Source of the DNA: Tropicibacter oceani
Lineage (GTDB): Bacteria > Pseudomonadota > Alphaproteobacteria > Rhodobacterales > Rhodobacteraceae
Assembly: GCF_029958925.1 (NCBI RefSeq)
Contig: NZ_CP124616.1
Coordinates: 2,046,001 to 2,110,000 of the forward strand
Direction: 5' to 3'
Length of the DNA: 64,000 nt
Positions 63,708 to 64,000 of the stretch are shown here, piece after piece (the stretch's first letter is position 1; the number at the start of each line of letters is the position of its first letter). Both the position numbers and the translations under genes were made by a program. Under the pieces are notes generated by a model. The model searched no databases. It saw only the letters and a program-made list of their open reading frames with translations, and had not been told where the DNA came from.

Positions 63708-63930
63708 TACGTGCCTCTCGCCTTTTTGCGCGGACGTTGCCGCGACCTGAAGCCGGGATTTGTTGCGTGTCCCGGTCTTTTCTGCCTCGTTCGGGCGCTT
63801 TTCGGCCCTATTGAACAGGACACTACCCTGTTGCAGACCACATGAAAAGCCTGCACCTGAGCCTTGGGCGGATTTTCCCTTGACTGTGCGCTTTTAGAAT
63901 CAATCCGGCGAGGCTATCTAGCTTCAGGAC

Positions 63931-64000
63931 GGAGGTTTGGCAGAGTGGTCGAATGCGGCGGTCTTGAAAACCGTTGGGCGTGAAAGCGTCCCCAGGGTTC
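63931..64000 (+). tRNA. tRNA-Ser (UGA anticodon), partial at window end
   Basis: GGAGGTTTGGCAGAGTGGTC begins the acceptor and D arms, and CGGTCTTGAAAACCG is the anticodon arm with TGA at 63965-63967. The extended variable arm (GGGCGTGAAAGCGTCC) is that of serine tRNAs. The T-arm is cut at GGTTC. TTGACT at 63880-63885 is a possible -35. Confidence 0.92.

Noticed and set aside
63880-63905. Full sigma-70 promoter for the tRNA-Ser
   Set aside because: TTGACT is a fair -35, but no -10 at 16-18 bp spacing was found; the nearest TAGAAT is only 9 bp away.

Overview
The window is GC-rich alphaproteobacterial chromosome, most likely Rhodobacterales (Roseobacter/Paracoccaceae type). The organism call rests on several independent signs: a DUF1127 gene followed by tandem CcsR/cuckoo-type small RNAs, a GTTC-N7-GTTC LexA box of the alphaproteobacterial type, a SAM-II riboswitch in front of metZ, the hflK-hflC-DUF2065-degP order, carD beside fdxA and a Suv3-like helicase, and betI-betC-betA. 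It reads as core chromosome: I see no insertion sequence, phage, integrase or CRISPR array. Most genes are separated by under 250 bp, and many are joined by 1-4 bp start/stop overlaps.

Layout. 0-9 kb: a partial HI0933-type flavoprotein, sdaA, a glutathione S-transferase, rpiA, an M15 peptidase, gor, then hflK-hflC-DUF2065. 9-19 kb: an NAD(P)H oxidoreductase, the DegP-type protease with a clear terminator, a lipoprotein, an SOS-box-preceded remnant of error-prone polymerase DnaE2, a [2Fe-2S] ferredoxin, a YmdB-type phosphoesterase, two membrane transporters, a glutamine amidotransferase and a YebC protein. 18.6-27.5 kb: a Kelch protein, LysE and EamA exporters, the choline-sulfate to glycine-betaine genes betI-betC-betA (no betB here) and a secreted nuclease. 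27.5-36 kb: small DUF proteins, glutathione peroxidase, oligoendopeptidase F, an outer-membrane barrel, and an ATP-dependent DNA ligase with its partner nuclease.

36-48.7 kb: a TPR protein, a Suv3-like RNA helicase, an S4 RNA-binding protein, fdxA and carD, a Kef-type antiporter, the SAM-II-controlled metZ, folE2 and a second sulfatase. 48.7-57.5 kb: a DUF1127-like peptide, trkH overlapping a thiamine-diphosphate decarboxylase, valS and an unrecognised 630-aa membrane protein. 57.5-58.2 kb: the most striking locus. A DUF1127 gene on the minus strand is followed by ten hairpins whose loops carry CCUCCUCCC on that strand; they group by spacing into five two-hairpin RNAs and end in a terminator. 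58.4-64 kb: an Mrp/ApbC Fe-S carrier, the minus-strand dacA-tmk-holB operon, a SPOR lipoprotein and a tRNA-Ser(UGA) cut by the window edge.

Functional themes are redox and glutathione metabolism (gst, gor, gpx), envelope proteolysis and cell-wall turnover (HflKC, DegP, PepF, DacA, M15, SPOR), osmoprotection and ion balance (bet, trkH, Kef), and RNA-based regulation (SAM-II, the CcsR-type array, a terminator-ended carD leader). Five gene-flanking copies of a GC-rich interspersed repeat lie between genes.
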